From positions 1 to 60,285 of the forward strand of contig JAAXZN010000062.1 in the NCBI GenBank assembly GCA_012719855.1: 60,285 nucleotides of DNA, in the 5' to 3' direction. Below, in pieces: positions 47,351 through 57,543 of the stretch. The notes beneath the pieces were generated by a model, which saw only the letters and a program-made list of their open reading frames with translations, did not search any database and had not been told where the DNA came from. Numbering within the stretch: position 1 is the first letter of the stretch; each line of letters starts with the position of its first letter. Origin of the DNA: Serratia liquefaciens (lineage in GTDB: Bacteria; Pseudomonadota; Gammaproteobacteria; Enterobacterales; Enterobacteriaceae). The position numbers were made by a program, and so were the translations under genes.

Positions 47351-48178
47351 ATGAAAAACTGGATATTGGGCATCTTTGCCCTGATGGCTTCGGGCTCCGC
47401 CCTGGCGTTGACGCCGTGGCAGAAGATCGACCACCCGGTGGCCGGCGCGCCGCAGGCGGTGGGCGGTTTTGCCAATGGTTGCATTATCGGCGCTCAGCCG
47501 CTGCCGCTGAACTCACCGGATTATCAGGTGATGCGGCCCGATCAACGCCGCTATTTCGGCCACCCGGATCTGCTGGCGTTTATCCAGCGCCTGAGCAGCA
47601 AGGCCAGCCAAAGAAATTTGGGCACGGTGCTGATCGGCGATATGGCGATGCCGGCGGGCGGGCGCTTTAGCAGCGGCCATGCCAGCCATCAGTCCGGGCT
47701 TGATGTCGATATCTGGTTACAGTTGCCGCGCCAGCGTTGGAGCGCGCAGCAGTTGCTGAAGCCGCAGCCGATCGATTTGGTTTCCAGCGACGGCAAGCAG
47801 GTGGTGGCTCGTCAGTGGCAGCCGCAGATTGAATCGCTGATCAAAGCGGCGGCTCAGGATCAGGAAGTGACGCGTATTTTCGTTAACCCGGCGATCAAGC
47901 AGCGTCTGTGTCTGGATGCCGGTGCCGACCGCGACTGGTTGCACAAGGTGCGTCCGTGGTTTGGTCATCGTGCCCACATGCACGTGCGACTGCGCTGTCC
48001 GGCAGGCAGCCTGGAATGTAAAGAGCAGGATACGCCGCCGCCGGGCGACGGTTGCGGCGCCGAGCTGGCAAGCTGGTTTGTGCCGCATCAGCCGAGCGCC
48101 AAACCGGGTAAACCGGTGCCGCCGCCGTTACCGCCTACCTGTCAGGCTTTGCTGGATAACCATTTCGCTGCGGAATAA
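47351..48178 (+). CDS. mepA: Penicillin-insensitive murein endopeptidase MepA
   Basis: This 275-residue periplasmic LAS metallopeptidase (E. coli 274) cuts D-alanyl-meso-diaminopimelyl cross-links in peptidoglycan. It has a signal peptide ([19 protein letters not shown]) and the zinc ligands in [14 protein letters not shown] and [12 protein letters not shown]. Paired Cys at both ends can form disulphides. The ATG at 47351 is 4 nt after the aroC stop and the signal starts there; the frame is open inside aroC back to 47303. The proline-rich tail PPPLPP is normal for the family. Confidence 0.95.
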   Translation: MKNWILGIFALMASGSALALTPWQKIDHPVAGAPQAVGGFANGCIIGAQPLPLNSPDYQVMRPDQRRYFGHPDLLAFIQRLSSKASQRNLGTVLIGDMAMPAGGRFSSGHASHQSGLDVDIWLQLPRQRWSAQQLLKPQPIDLVSSDGKQVVARQWQPQIESLIKAAAQDQEVTRIFVNPAIKQRLCLDAGADRDWLHKVRPWFGHRAHMHVRLRCPAGSLECKEQDTPPPGDGCGAELASWFVPHQPSAKPGKPVPPPLPPTCQALLDNHFAAE

Positions 48179-48181
48179 TAA

Positions 48182-48982
48182 ATGGACTGGTTCGTCGTTG
48201 GCCCCGAGATGCTCGGGGTTTTGTTTGTGGTGGCGTTACTCGCAGGCTTTATCGACTCTATCGCCGGTGGCGGCGGGCTGTTAACCGTACCGGCGCTGCT
48301 GGCGGTGGGGGTTCCCCCGGCGCAGGCGCTGGCGACCAACAAGCTGCAGTCGGTGGGCGGTTCCCTCTCCGCCAGTCTGTATTTTATCCGCCGACGAGCG
48401 GTCGATCTCAACGATCAGAAACTGACCATTTTGCTGGCGCTGATCGGTTCCGTTGCCGGAGCGGTGCTGGTGCAGCACATGCGCGCCGATCTGCTGCGGC
48501 AAATGCTGCCGTTATTGGTGATCGGCATCGGTCTGTACTTCCTGCTGACTCCGCGTTTGGGGGAAAACGATCGGCAGCGCCGTTTAAGCGCCTTGCCGTT
48601 CGGGCTGGTGGCCGGTGGCTGCGTCGGTTTTTACGATGGCTTCTTTGGGCCCGGTGCCGGTTCCTTTTATGCGCTGGCCTACGTGACGCTGTGCGGTTTT
48701 AACCTGGCCAAATCCACCGCGCACGCCAAGGTGCTGAATTTCACCTCCAACTTTGGCAGCCTGGTGTTGTTTATCATCGGCGGCAAAGTGCTGTGGGGCA
48801 TTGGCCTGGTGATGCTGGTTGGGCAGGTGCTCGGTGCGCGCCTGGGGGCTCACATGGTAATGACCCGCGGGCAAAAGCTGATCCGACCGATGATCGTCAT
48901 CGTTTCTCTGGTGATGAGCTGCAAGCTCTTGTACGACAACCACGGTGCTGAAATTCAGCAGTGGCTGGCCCTGCATATTTAG
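48182..48982 (+). CDS. yfcA: TSUP-family sulfite/anion exporter YfcA
   Basis: This 266-residue inner-membrane protein of the TauE/SafE (TSUP, DUF81) family has about eight helices. The family motif GFIDSIAGGGGLLTVPALLAVGVPPAQALATNKLQS is near the N-terminus, and GGCVGFYDGFFGPGAGSFYALAYV repeats the pattern in the second half. E. coli YfcA (269) is linked to sulphur-anion export only by family. It starts 3 nt after mepA, in one transcript. Confidence 0.93.
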   Translation: MDWFVVGPEMLGVLFVVALLAGFIDSIAGGGGLLTVPALLAVGVPPAQALATNKLQSVGGSLSASLYFIRRRAVDLNDQKLTILLALIGSVAGAVLVQHMRADLLRQMLPLLVIGIGLYFLLTPRLGENDRQRRLSALPFGLVAGGCVGFYDGFFGPGAGSFYALAYVTLCGFNLAKSTAHAKVLNFTSNFGSLVLFIIGGKVLWGIGLVMLVGQVLGARLGAHMVMTRGQKLIRPMIVIVSLVMSCKLLYDNHGAEIQQWLALHI

Positions 48983-49047
48983 CATGCTAAAAGAGCGGTA
49001 AAATGAAATAATTACCTCTTTATTTTTGTGGTTATTGGATTTTATTT

Positions 49048-49605
49048 ATGTCAGACACACAGGCTACCCATCAATATGAGCAACTGATTGAAATTTTTAA
49101 TCAGTGCTTCAGCGATGAATACAACACGCGACTGGTCAAAGGCGACGATGAGCCGATCTATTTGCCGGCCGACGACCAACTGCCGTACCACCGCATTGTC
49201 TTTGCCCACGGCTATTACGCCAGCGGCATGCATGAAATCTCGCACTGGTGCATCGCCGGCGAACAGCGCCGCAAGCTGGTGGATTTTGGCTACTGGTACT
49301 GCCCGGACGGGCGAGACGCGCAGACGCAAAGTGAATTCGAAGCGGTGGAGATTAAACCGCAATCTTTGGAGTGGATGTTCTGCGTCGCCGCCGGTTTCCC
49401 GTTCAACGTCAGTTGCGACAACCTCAACGGTGACTGCGAGCCGGATCGCATTGCCTTCCAGCGCAAAGTGCGTGAACGGGTGCTGCTGCTGTTGGAACAG
49501 GGAATACCCACAAGACCTGCGCGCTTTATTCAGGCGTTACAATCGTTTTACAATACGCCACCGCTGGCGGCGGAGCATTTTCCCTATCCGGAAGATCTCA
49601 ACTGA
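49048..49605 (+). CDS. epmC: Elongation factor P hydroxylase EpmC (YfcM)
   Basis: This 185-residue enzyme hydroxylates the beta-lysyl-modified Lys34 of EF-P, the last step of that modification. It is collinear with E. coli YfcM (182), with HEISHWCIAGEQRR as metal-binding motif, DFGYWYCPDGRDAQTQSEFE, and the characteristic NVSCDNLNGDCEPDR. The Shine-Dalgarno is weak. The yfcL gene follows after 28 nt. Confidence 0.94.
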   Translation: MSDTQATHQYEQLIEIFNQCFSDEYNTRLVKGDDEPIYLPADDQLPYHRIVFAHGYYASGMHEISHWCIAGEQRRKLVDFGYWYCPDGRDAQTQSEFEAVEIKPQSLEWMFCVAAGFPFNVSCDNLNGDCEPDRIAFQRKVRERVLLLLEQGIPTRPARFIQALQSFYNTPPLAAEHFPYPEDLN

Positions 49606-49633
49606 TCGCCAGTTTGTTATTTAATGAGGAAAT

Positions 49634-49918
49634 TTGATGATCGCAGAATTCGAAGCGCGCATTTTGGCGCTGATTGATGACATGGTAGAGCACGCCAGCG
49701 ATGATGAACTGTTTGCCGGTGGCTACCTGCGCGGTCATCTGACGCTGGCGGTGGCTGAAGTGGAAGAGCTGGGCGAACACACTGCCGAAGCGCTGAAGGC
49801 GCAGGTGGAAAGCAGCCTGCATAAAGCCATTGCCGCCGGTGAGTTGTCACCCCCCGATCAGGCGTTGGTGTATGGCATGTGGGAAAATCTGTATCAAACC
49901 GCACTGCCGACTGCCTGA
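49634..49918 (+). CDS. yfcL: YfcL family protein
   Basis: This 94-residue, mostly helical acidic protein matches E. coli YfcL (92) from [38 protein letters not shown] to [16 protein letters not shown]. Function is unknown. GAGG precedes the ATG. In E. coli it also lies between epmC and mnmC, to which it converges here. Confidence 0.92.
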   Translation: MMIAEFEARILALIDDMVEHASDDELFAGGYLRGHLTLAVAEVEELGEHTAEALKAQVESSLHKAIAAGELSPPDQALVYGMWENLYQTALPTA

Positions 49919-49964
49919 TATTTCTGCCACAGGGCGCAGTCGACCGCGCCCTGTGAGACTTTCT

Positions 49965-52010
49965 TCAAACTACCGCACGTCCCTTCAGCAATTTTCTTAC
50001 CCACATCCGATTCGGATTCAATGCCGCCAACGTCTCTGCATCGCCAGGCAAGGGTTCGCCAAACAGCTGCGCCGCCAAAATCTCTGCCGCCAGTGGGGCC
50101 GAGCATAACCCGCGAGAGCCTAACCCACCTATCACAAACAGATTGGGGTAGCTCGGCGCATTGGCGATAGCTTCACCGCGCTGGTATTGACGTTGCAGAT
50201 CCTGGTACTGCGTTAGCGTGGCCTGGTAGTCGGGGACTGCGCCTACCATTGGCAGGTGATCGCGAGTGGCGCTGCGTACGCCGCAGCGTGCCTGGCGGTC
50301 GCTGACGTCTACCTCCAGCGGCCAGGTCTGGTCCGGCAGGCAGCGCAGCAGGCGATCGCGATTTTCCTGCTGCTCTTCTTCGCGGTATTCGGTGGCGGTC
50401 TCGCCGCGCAGGTAACTGGCGCCGATACAGTGCTGCTGGTTATTGGCATTCACCGGTGTCAGGTAGCCGTCGTAACACAGCACCTGTTTCAATGCACTCA
50501 GCTGCGGCGTGGTAGGAATATGGGATACCTGACCGCGCACCGCATAAACCGGCAGCGTTTCACTTTGCGCCAGTTCGGACAACCGGTGGCCGTTGGCCAG
50601 AATGACCGTCGCATGCTGCCGAATTTCACCCTGGCTAAAACTGAGCTGCCACCCTGTCTCGTTGGCGGTCAGGGCGCTGAGCGCCGACTGATAATGGCAG
50701 CTCATTCCCTGACGTTGCGCCAGCGCAATTGCACTGCGCGTCAGCTCGGCCGGACACAGCCAGCCTCCCTGCGGATAATTAATGCCGCCAAAACCGCTGT
50801 CGATGCCGCACAGGGCGCTGAGCGTTGTGCGATCGGCCGACATGGCGAGCGCCTGCGGCCATTCAACCGCCAGCATCTTGGCAATTTTCCCGGCGCTCTT
50901 CTCGTCAAAGGCCAGTTGGCTTACACCGCACCACTGATGGTCGAATTCCACGCCCTGTTGCACCAGCGCATCGTACTGGCGGCGGGCAAACGGAAAGGCG
51001 GCGCTGAAGAAATTCTCCAGCGCATCGGCCCGGCCGTTCAGCAAAGGGTAGAGTGCGCCCTGGCGGTTGCCCGATGCCCCTTCGCCCGGCTGTGGATCTG
51101 CGCAATACAGCGTGACTTTTGCGCCGCGTCGCAACAGGGCGAGGGCGGTTAACGCGCTGGCGACGCCGCCGCCAATAATAGCGATATCTTCGGTATTTTC
51201 CGCCGCCGGGCGCAGTAGCCAGGGGGCCGGATGGGCGATGTCCGCCGCATCGGCCGGCAACTCGCCGATCAGCATTTCGCGCTTCTGGCCGAAGCCTTTG
51301 GTTTTAGTGACATCAAACCCGGCCTGCTGCAAACCGCGACGCACGAAGCCTGCGGCGGTAAAGGTGGCAAGGCTGCCGCCCGGCCGGGCAAAACGCGCCA
51401 TGGCGGTGAACAACTGCTCTGTCCACATATCCGGGTTCTTTGCCGGGGCGAAACCGTCGAGGAACCAGGCGTCGATTTGGCGGTTCATGCTGGAATCGAA
51501 GTGGGGCAGCAACGCGTTCACGTCGCCAAACCACAAATCGAGCGTGATGCGCCCTTCGGCCAGCAGCAGGCGGTGGCAGCCCGGCAGCGGCAACGGCCAT
51601 TGAGCGCGTAACTCATCGGCGTAAGGCGCCAGTTCCGGCCAGCGGGCATGCGCCGCCGCCAAATCGGCCTGCAGCAGCGGGAATTTTTCAAAGCTGATAA
51701 AGTGCAGGCGCTGAAGCGGGGCGTCCGGCATTGCCGTGCGGAAACCGGCAAAGGCCTGCCACAGCGTCAAAAAGTTAAGCCCGGTGCCGAAGCCGGTTTC
51801 CGCCACGATAAACAGCGGGCGAGGGTGCTCGGCAAAACGTGGCGGCAGTCGGTTGCCCCTGAGAAACACATAGCGGGTTTCTTCCAGCCCATCCTGGTTA
51901 GAAAAGTAGACGTCATCAAACTGTTTCGAAACAGGTGTACCCTGTTCATTCCAGGATAACGCTGCGGTTTGGATCGGGGCGTGGCTCACGGTTGGTTGCT
52001 CGTAACTCAA
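49965..52010 (-). CDS. mnmC: Bifunctional tRNA 5-methylaminomethyl-2-thiouridine enzyme MnmC
   Basis: This 681-residue fusion protein (E. coli 668) finishes mnm5s2U34 in tRNA. The N-terminal methyltransferase part (about 1-240) has [16 protein letters not shown] for SAM binding and [18 protein letters not shown]. The C-terminal FAD oxidase part opens with [21 protein letters not shown] near residue 263 and removes the carboxymethyl group. It is divergent from fabB with a 149-nt gap. Confidence 0.96.
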   Translation of the reverse strand: MSYEQPTVSHAPIQTAALSWNEQGTPVSKQFDDVYFSNQDGLEETRYVFLRGNRLPPRFAEHPRPLFIVAETGFGTGLNFLTLWQAFAGFRTAMPDAPLQRLHFISFEKFPLLQADLAAAHARWPELAPYADELRAQWPLPLPGCHRLLLAEGRITLDLWFGDVNALLPHFDSSMNRQIDAWFLDGFAPAKNPDMWTEQLFTAMARFARPGGSLATFTAAGFVRRGLQQAGFDVTKTKGFGQKREMLIGELPADAADIAHPAPWLLRPAAENTEDIAIIGGGVASALTALALLRRGAKVTLYCADPQPGEGASGNRQGALYPLLNGRADALENFFSAAFPFARRQYDALVQQGVEFDHQWCGVSQLAFDEKSAGKIAKMLAVEWPQALAMSADRTTLSALCGIDSGFGGINYPQGGWLCPAELTRSAIALAQRQGMSCHYQSALSALTANETGWQLSFSQGEIRQHATVILANGHRLSELAQSETLPVYAVRGQVSHIPTTPQLSALKQVLCYDGYLTPVNANNQQHCIGASYLRGETATEYREEEQQENRDRLLRCLPDQTWPLEVDVSDRQARCGVRSATRDHLPMVGAVPDYQATLTQYQDLQRQYQRGEAIANAPSYPNLFVIGGLGSRGLCSAPLAAEILAAQLFGEPLPGDAETLAALNPNRMWVRKLLKGRAVV

Positions 52011-52077
52011 GGGGTGACGGGATTCTAACGGCGCTGGCGCTATGGCGCAAACTGGATAAGAATAAAGCTGAAAAACG

Positions 52078-52111
52078 CTGATCGGACTTGTTCGGCGTAC
52101 ATCTGTACGCT
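52078..52111 (+). promoter_or_regulatory. FadR-like and FabR-like sites upstream of fabB
   Basis: CTGATCGGACTTGTT (52078-52092) matches the FadR operator at about 13 of 15 positions. Directly after it, GCGTACA-TC-TGTACGC (52095-52110) is a perfect 7-bp-arm palindrome like the FabR target. In E. coli FadR activates and FabR represses fabB from just such adjacent sites. The pair is 50-80 nt before the fabB start. Confidence 0.75.
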
Positions 52112-52159
52112 AAAGTGCGATGCAAAATCCCGAATGTAAAATTGTGGAAGAGGTATTGA

Positions 52160-53374
52160 ATGAAACGTGCAGTGATTACTGGCCTGGGAATCGTCTCCAG
52201 CATTGGTAACAACCAGCAGGAGGTCCTGGCGAGCCTGCAGGAAGGTCGTTCTGGGATCACTTTCTCCCAGGAGCTGAAAGATTCCGGCATGCGTAGTCAC
52301 GTATGGGGCGATGTTAAACTGGACACCACCGGTCTGATTGACCGTAAAGTGATGCGCTTTATGAGCGACGCGTCCGTTTATGCCTATCTTTCCATGGAAG
52401 AAGCCATCAAGGACTCAGGTCTGGCTGCCGATCAGGTTTCCAACGATCGCACCGGTCTGGTTGTTGGCTCAGGTGGTGGTTCTCCGCGCAACCAGGTTGC
52501 CGGATCCGACGGCATGCGTGCCAAAGGCCTGCGCGGCGTTGGCCCGTACATGGTGACCAAGGCTATGGCTTCAGGCGTTTCTGCCTGCCTGGCAACCCCG
52601 TTCAAAATTCGTGGCGTTAACTATTCTATCAGCTCCGCCTGCGCAACCTCTGCACACTGCATTGGTCACGCGGTTGAACTGATCCAACTGGGCAAGCAGG
52701 ACGTAGTCTTTGCCGGCGGCGGCGAAGAGCTGTGCTGGGAAATGGCCTGTGAGTTCGATGCGATGGGCGCACTGTCCACCAGCTACAACGACACCCCTGA
52801 AAAAGCTTCCCGTACTTACGACTCTGCGCGTGACGGTTTCGTCATCGCCGGTGGCGGCGGTATGGTGGTGGTTGAGGAGCTGGAGCACGCTCTGGCACGT
52901 GGTGCGCACATCTATGCTGAAATCATCGGCTACGGTGCGACCTCCGACGGTGCCGACATGGTGGCTCCATCAGGTGAAGGCGCGGTGCGCTGCATGAAGA
53001 TGGCGCTGCAAGGCGTTGATACCCCAATCGACTACATGAACGTTCACGGCACCTCCACGCCGGTGGGCGACGTAAAAGAGCTGGGTGCCATTCGCGAAGT
53101 GTTTGGCGACAACACCCCGGCCATCTCATCCACCAAGGCCATGACCGGTCACTCACTGGGTGCCGCGGGCGTGCAGGAAGCGATCTACAGCCTGCTGATG
53201 GTTGAACACGGCTTTATCGCACCGAGCATCAACATCGATAATCTGGATGAGAAAGCCGCGGGCATGAACATCGTGACTCAGCCAACGCAACGCGAGCTGA
53301 CCACCGTGATGTCCAACAGCTTCGGCTTCGGCGGTACCAACGCCACGCTGGTGATGCGTAAACTGCAGAAGTAA
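52160..53374 (+). CDS. fabB: 3-oxoacyl-ACP synthase I FabB
   Basis: This 404-residue beta-ketoacyl-ACP synthase (E. coli 406) elongates saturated and cis-unsaturated acyl-ACPs and is required for unsaturated fatty acid synthesis. The catalytic triad is Cys161 in [12 protein letters not shown] and His in [11 protein letters not shown] and [19 protein letters not shown] lies before the ATG. FadR-like and FabR-like operators precede it, and a strong terminator follows. Confidence 0.98.
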   Translation: MKRAVITGLGIVSSIGNNQQEVLASLQEGRSGITFSQELKDSGMRSHVWGDVKLDTTGLIDRKVMRFMSDASVYAYLSMEEAIKDSGLAADQVSNDRTGLVVGSGGGSPRNQVAGSDGMRAKGLRGVGPYMVTKAMASGVSACLATPFKIRGVNYSISSACATSAHCIGHAVELIQLGKQDVVFAGGGEELCWEMACEFDAMGALSTSYNDTPEKASRTYDSARDGFVIAGGGGMVVVEELEHALARGAHIYAEIIGYGATSDGADMVAPSGEGAVRCMKMALQGVDTPIDYMNVHGTSTPVGDVKELGAIREVFGDNTPAISSTKAMTGHSLGAAGVQEAIYSLLMVEHGFIAPSINIDNLDEKAAGMNIVTQPTQRELTTVMSNSFGFGGTNATLVMRKLQK

Positions 53375-53400
53375 TTCCTTGCCCTCAAGGCGCAGGATCA

Positions 53401-53425
53401 AGCCCGCATTTTTGCGGGCTTTTTA
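53401..53425 (+). terminator. Intrinsic terminator of fabB
   Basis: AGCCCGC-ATTTTT-GCGGGCT is followed by TTTTA, 27 nt after the fabB stop. Confidence 0.9.
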
Positions 53426-53586
53426 TTGCCTGCAATCCCTGCTGACGGGCCGCTAGGAGTTATCCCAAATTACATCTCCTGACGGATCATTAACGCTTTG
53501 TTCAGCCTTTTGCGCATACAATGGCTCAATAGCGCGAATATCACTCGGCGTAGCGTTTCAGAGTGATCGAACATTGAGGCAAGAGT

Positions 53587-53808
53587 ATGAAAAAGTTAAT
53601 TGCGGTTGGTTTGCTGTCGGTCATTCTGGCTGGGTGCGCGACTGACTCACCTTGTGTCCCGGTCTATGACGATCAGGGCCGTCTGGTACACACCAATACC
53701 TGCATGAAAGGCTCCACGCAGGACAACTGGGAAACCGCAGGCGCCATCGCCGGTGGGGCAGCGGCAGTTGCCGGTCTGACGCTGGGGATTATCGCGTTAA
53801 CCAAATAA
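53587..53808 (+). CDS. Small lipoprotein of unknown function
   Basis: This 73-residue protein has a lipoprotein signal (MKKLIAVGLLSVILAGCATDS, lipid on Cys17). Two further Cys lie in SPCVP and NTCMKG. The C-terminal half is glycine- and alanine-rich and hydrophobic (AGAIAGGAAAVAGLTLGIIALTK), a glycine-zipper-like helix. It resembles small enterobacterial lipoproteins of unknown role. AGG stands about nine bases before the ATG. A terminator follows. Confidence 0.82.
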   Translation: MKKLIAVGLLSVILAGCATDSPCVPVYDDQGRLVHTNTCMKGSTQDNWETAGAIAGGAAAVAGLTLGIIALTK

Positions 53809-53834
53809 CCCCGGTCGATGAATTTCTCCCGTAT

Positions 53835-53860
53835 AAAGCCCAGCCAGCGCTGGGCTTTTT
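53835..53860 (+). terminator. Intrinsic terminator of the small lipoprotein gene
   Basis: AAAGCCCAGC-CAGC-GCTGGGCTTTTT is a perfect 10-bp stem with a T run, 27 nt after the stop. Confidence 0.92.
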
Positions 53861-54011
53861 CTTTGCAAGGCGTAAAGTCAGTTGATTGAAGTCATGGCAT
53901 TTATATTTCTGGAGTGCCGACGGGTAACGCTTTGTCAGCGGATGTAAATTCCATTCCTGCGCCCGGTCAGGGCCGATATACTCCCGCTATCTCACACTCT
54001 GGAACGATCTG

Positions 54012-54434
54012 ATGTCGGCTTTGGCGTCCATCTCCTTATCCATGCACCGCCTGCGCTTTGCTAAAAAGCGGGCCTGCGCATGGTTATTGGTGGTCAGCTG
54101 GCTGTTGTTGAATACCCAACTGGCGTTGGCCAGCCACAACTGCAACCTGCAGTTCAGCGGTGAAGCGCCGATGGCTCAGCATATGATGCATATGCAAAAC
54201 AGCGTGCCGTCGCAGCAGCAGATGCAGACCCAAGAGCCGCTGTGTGAGAAACACTGCGTTCCGGAGTCAGCCCAACAGGATCACAGCAACCTGACGTTGG
54301 CCGCGCTGCCTATCAGCAGTGAATTGGCCGTTATTGCGCCTTTCCCATCACCTGCTGTCTCGTCCGCTACCTGGCAAACGCCCCCGATAACAGGCCCGCC
54401 GGCAGAGATTGTTTTCTGCCGGTTCCGTGAATAG
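54012..54434 (+). CDS. Putative copper-locus protein, His/Met/Cys-rich (CopL/DUF2946-like)
   Basis: This 140-residue protein has an N-terminal basic region and one hydrophobic segment (AWLLVVSWLLLNTQLALA), then a metal-ligand-rich stretch: HNCNLQF, MAQHMMHMQNSV and LCEKHCVPESAQQDH. Such small secreted proteins often head copper resistance operons (CopL or DUF2946 type), and this one stands first before cusF. Binding of Cu or Ag in the periplasm is inferred from the residues and neighbours. The start has a weak Shine-Dalgarno. Confidence 0.68.
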   Translation: MSALASISLSMHRLRFAKKRACAWLLVVSWLLLNTQLALASHNCNLQFSGEAPMAQHMMHMQNSVPSQQQMQTQEPLCEKHCVPESAQQDHSNLTLAALPISSELAVIAPFPSPAVSSATWQTPPITGPPAEIVFCRFRE

Positions 54435-54502
54435 CTCTGACAACCGCTTTGCCGTCCCCGACGGTTTTCCGCGTTTGTTAACTATTTTATGGAGTACCCG
54501 TT

Positions 54503-54826
54503 ATGCGTAATGTATTTGCTGCCGTAGTGATCACCCTGTTTTTCTCCTTTAGCGCCAGCGCTGCCGATATGGCAATGCAGGATCCTGCCGCAAAAACTGC
54601 CGTTGAAATCCACAGCCAGGGCGTCGTCAAAAGCTGGGATGAGCGAAAGGTGTCTATCGCGCACCAGGCCATTCCTGCGCTCAGTTGGCCGCCAATGACC
54701 ATGAGCTTCCTGCTCCCTCCATCGCCTTCATTCCCCGTATTGCCGGTGGGTACCACGGTTGATTTCAGCTTCCTGCCGATCGACGGTGGTTATCAGCTGA
54801 TCGCCATCGCCGCCACTCGGCCATAA
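54503..54826 (+). CDS. cusF: CusF-like periplasmic Cu(I)/Ag(I) chaperone
   Basis: This 107-residue protein has a signal peptide (MRNVFAAVVITLFFSFSASA) and one CusF OB-fold domain. The metal site is complete: His54, Trp62, Met65 and Met67 in VSIAHQAIPALSWPPMTMSF, the same pattern as E. coli CusF (H36, W44, M47, M49). CusF delivers Cu(I) or Ag(I) to the CusB adaptor. GGAG precedes the ATG. The next gene starts 10 nt after the stop. Confidence 0.9.
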   Translation: MRNVFAAVVITLFFSFSASAADMAMQDPAAKTAVEIHSQGVVKSWDERKVSIAHQAIPALSWPPMTMSFLLPPSPSFPVLPVGTTVDFSFLPIDGGYQLIAIAATRP

Positions 54827-54836
54827 CGGAGGCGTT

Positions 54837-56095
54837 ATGACCATTATCCTTTCTCACCCTCTGCGGGTGGGCTGGCTGCTGCTTGCCTGTTGGGCACCGG
54901 CCACCCTGGCGGCGAGTCTGACGCTGCAACAGTCATTGACGGCGGCCGAAGGTTATTCGGCAGAATTATCCGCCAATCGGCATCAGGTTGACGCCTTGCA
55001 GAACATGGCGGATTCGGCAATGCAGTTGCCCGATCCCAAGCTGAAGTTCGGCATTGAAAACGTGCCGGTGCAGGGCGGAAACGCTCAGCGTTTTACCCGC
55101 GAAGGCATGACCATGGGGCGAATCGGCATCATGCAGGATTACGTCAGCAGCACCAAACGCCAGCGTAAATCGGACACCCTGCGCGCCGAAGCCAGGCAGA
55201 CAGATGCAGGCAGTGCCACCCTTCGGGCCCGTCTTCAACAGCAAACCGCACAGGCCTGGCTGGCGCTGGCGTTGAGTCGGCAAACCCTGCGGGATGCCTC
55301 GGCTCTGGTGACGGAGAGTGAACGTCAGATTACCACGCAGCATGCTGCCGTAGCCGGGGGGGGAGTTCCGGCTAGCGGGGTGCTGGATGCCAGGCTGACG
55401 CTGCTGAGCATGCAGGACCGCATCAGCGAGGCGCAGCGTGATGTTGCTGTCGCGCAGGCGCGCCTGACGCAGCTGACCGGCCTGTCTGCGACGGATACCG
55501 CCGGAGCCATGCCGCCTTTGAACGTTTACCGGCGGACAGCGAGGTGTTGCGACAGGCCATCAGGCAACATCCCGAGGTCGTTCAGGCCAGCCGTGAGGCG
55601 GACGTCGCCAGGGCGCGCTCGGCGCAATCAGAGGTGGCGGCGATACCGGACGTCGGCGTCGAGGTGTATTACGGCAAACGTGCCGACGAGTACGAGGATT
55701 TGGCCGGGGTGATGTTTACCGTCGATCTGCCGTTGTTCCGCTCGCAGCGGCAGGATAAGGACTACGCCGCTGATGTTTCCCGCAGCATGGAGGCCAACGA
55801 TCGGCTCACGTTGTTGATCCGTGATCATCAGGCACAGCTCGATACGCTGTTGGCACAATATCAGGCGGCTCAGGCGCAGTGGCAGCGCCAACAGGGGCAG
55901 GTCGTTCCCCTGCAACAACAGCGGGTCACTTTGCTGTTAGCGCAGTACCGCAGCGGTAAAAGCGATTTGTCGACGGTGCTGGAAGCTCGGCGCGCGTTGC
56001 TCGACAGCCGCCTCAGCGCCGGCAAGGCCGCCAGGGAGCTGGCGCAGATTTGGGCCGCCATTCGCTATCTCACCCCTCAGGAATCGATGCAATGA
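54837..56095 (+). pseudogene. TolC/CusC-type outer-membrane channel gene with a one-base frameshift
   Basis: The first frame codes for a signal peptide and the first 227 residues of a CzcC/CusC-like outer-membrane factor (LTLQQSLTAAEGYSAELSANRHQV ... LTQLTGLSATDTAGAMPPL). At 55517-55519 the reading must move by one base: the other frame continues ERLPADSEVLRQAIRQHPEVVQA and ends [19 protein letters not shown] at 56095. An extra T in the TTT run would restore about 419 residues, the expected family length. In frame 0 an unrelated tail runs to 55712. Either the gene is disabled or the read has an error. The adaptor gene overlaps its end by 4 nt. Confidence 0.82.
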
Positions 56096-57543
56096 AAATA
56101 CCATTCAAGCTGGCGCTGTTAGCGGCGCTGATCGGCAGTGGGCTGGCGGGATACTGGTTTGGCGCTGCGGGAGACGCGCCCGCACCGGCCGCCAAGAGTG
56201 AGCGACAGGTGCTTTATTGGTACGACCCGATGATGCCGGGGCAGCGTTTTGACAAACCGGGTAAATCGCCCTTTATGGATATGCAACTGGTGCCGCGCTA
56301 TGCCGATGAGGCAGAGCCTGAGGGGGGCGTGACCATCAGCGCCCGGCAGCAGCAGAACCTGGGCGTTCGCACCGAAGCTGCGCAATTGCGTCAACTGGAG
56401 CCGCAGCTGAGCGCTTTCGGCAGCGTAGCGACCGATGAACGTGGGGTTCAGATCATCGCAGCCCGCGCCAACGGGCTGGTGGAAAAACTCTACGTGCGTG
56501 CCAGCCAGCAACAGGTGAAAAAGGGCGAAGCCCTGGCGCAGCTGTGGATCCCCGACTGGAGTGCGGCGCAGCAGGAATATCTGGCGATACGCAAACTGGG
56601 CGACAGCGCACTGACCGCCGCTGGACGTCAGCGGTTGCAGCTGCTGTTTATGCCCGAAGAGGTGATCCGCCAAGTGGAGCGTTCGGGCAAACCTGAACCA
56701 CGCGTTCAGATAGCAGCACCGGAAAGCGGTTTTGTAAATAAGCTGAGCGTGCTCGAAGGCGCTCAGGTAACGGCCGCGCAGGGGCTGTTTGAGATAGCCA
56801 GTCTCGATCCGGTGTGGATCGTTGCCGATTATCCGCAGGCGCAGGCCGGATTGCTGAAAGTGGGCGATAAGGTGCAGGCCGCCTCCGCCAGTTGGCCTGG
56901 TGAAAGGTTTGAAGGCGAAGTGAGCGAACTGCTGGCCAATGTCGATCCGCTGACCCGAACCTTTAAAGCGCGCATCCTGCTGAAAAATCCTCAGCAAAAA
57001 CTTCGGCCGGGCATGTACCTGCAACTCACGCTGTCGCACAGCAGCCTCGGCCAGCCGGTGTTGGCGATACCGCAGGAGGCGCTGATCGCCAGCGGCGATC
57101 GCAATAGGGTGTTGATCGCCGAAGGCAATGGGCATTTCTCACCGGTTGAAGTGGTCGCCGGGCGGATGCAGGATGGCTGGGTAGAAATCAGGCGTGGGCT
57201 GAACGCCGGTCAAAGGGTCGTGACCTCTGGCCAGTTCCTGATTGATTCCGAGGCCAGCATGCGCAGTGCCCTGCCGCAGATGGCGGTGCAAACCGAGGTG
57301 AAACGGTACCAGGCCGAGGGGGTGATCGATGCCGTGAGCGAGAGCGCCATAACGCTGTCCCACGGCCCCGTGCCGGAGCTGCAGTGGCCGGCGATGACCA
57401 TGGATTTTGCCCTGCCGCCGGAGGGATTGCCGACGGGAATCAAACCCGGTGACAGAGTGAGAATCCGCTTTAGCGTCGACGATCAGGGTTCGCATATCAG
57501 CCAGTTTTTACCGGCAGGCGCTGAGCATGGAGGCCACTTATGA
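56092..57543 (+). CDS. cusB: CusB-like periplasmic adaptor with heavy-metal and CusF domains
   Basis: This 483-residue membrane-fusion protein of a heavy-metal RND pump has, after an N-terminal anchor, a heavy-metal-binding segment [29 protein letters not shown] (about 37-65). The lipoyl and alpha-hairpin adaptor core comes next. At the C-terminus (about 405-475) is a complete CusF domain, [20 protein letters not shown], with His, Trp and two Met. The fused CusF is absent from E. coli CusB. The ATG at 56092 overlaps the previous stop (ATGA). It overlaps cusA by 4 nt. Confidence 0.9.
   Translation: MKIPFKLALLAALIGSGLAGYWFGAAGDAPAPAAKSERQVLYWYDPMMPGQRFDKPGKSPFMDMQLVPRYADEAEPEGGVTISARQQQNLGVRTEAAQLRQLEPQLSAFGSVATDERGVQIIAARANGLVEKLYVRASQQQVKKGEALAQLWIPDWSAAQQEYLAIRKLGDSALTAAGRQRLQLLFMPEEVIRQVERSGKPEPRVQIAAPESGFVNKLSVLEGAQVTAAQGLFEIASLDPVWIVADYPQAQAGLLKVGDKVQAASASWPGERFEGEVSELLANVDPLTRTFKARILLKNPQQKLRPGMYLQLTLSHSSLGQPVLAIPQEALIASGDRNRVLIAEGNGHFSPVEVVAGRMQDGWVEIRRGLNAGQRVVTSGQFLIDSEASMRSALPQMAVQTEVKRYQAEGVIDAVSESAITLSHGPVPELQWPAMTMDFALPPEGLPTGIKPGDRVRIRFSVDDQGSHISQFLPAGAEHGGHL

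Noticed and set aside
55517-55523. Programmed ribosomal frameshift in the CusC-like gene
   Set aside because: Moving by one base would join the frames, but the site G-CCT-TTG is not a slippery heptamer and I see no stimulatory structure; mutation or read error is simpler.
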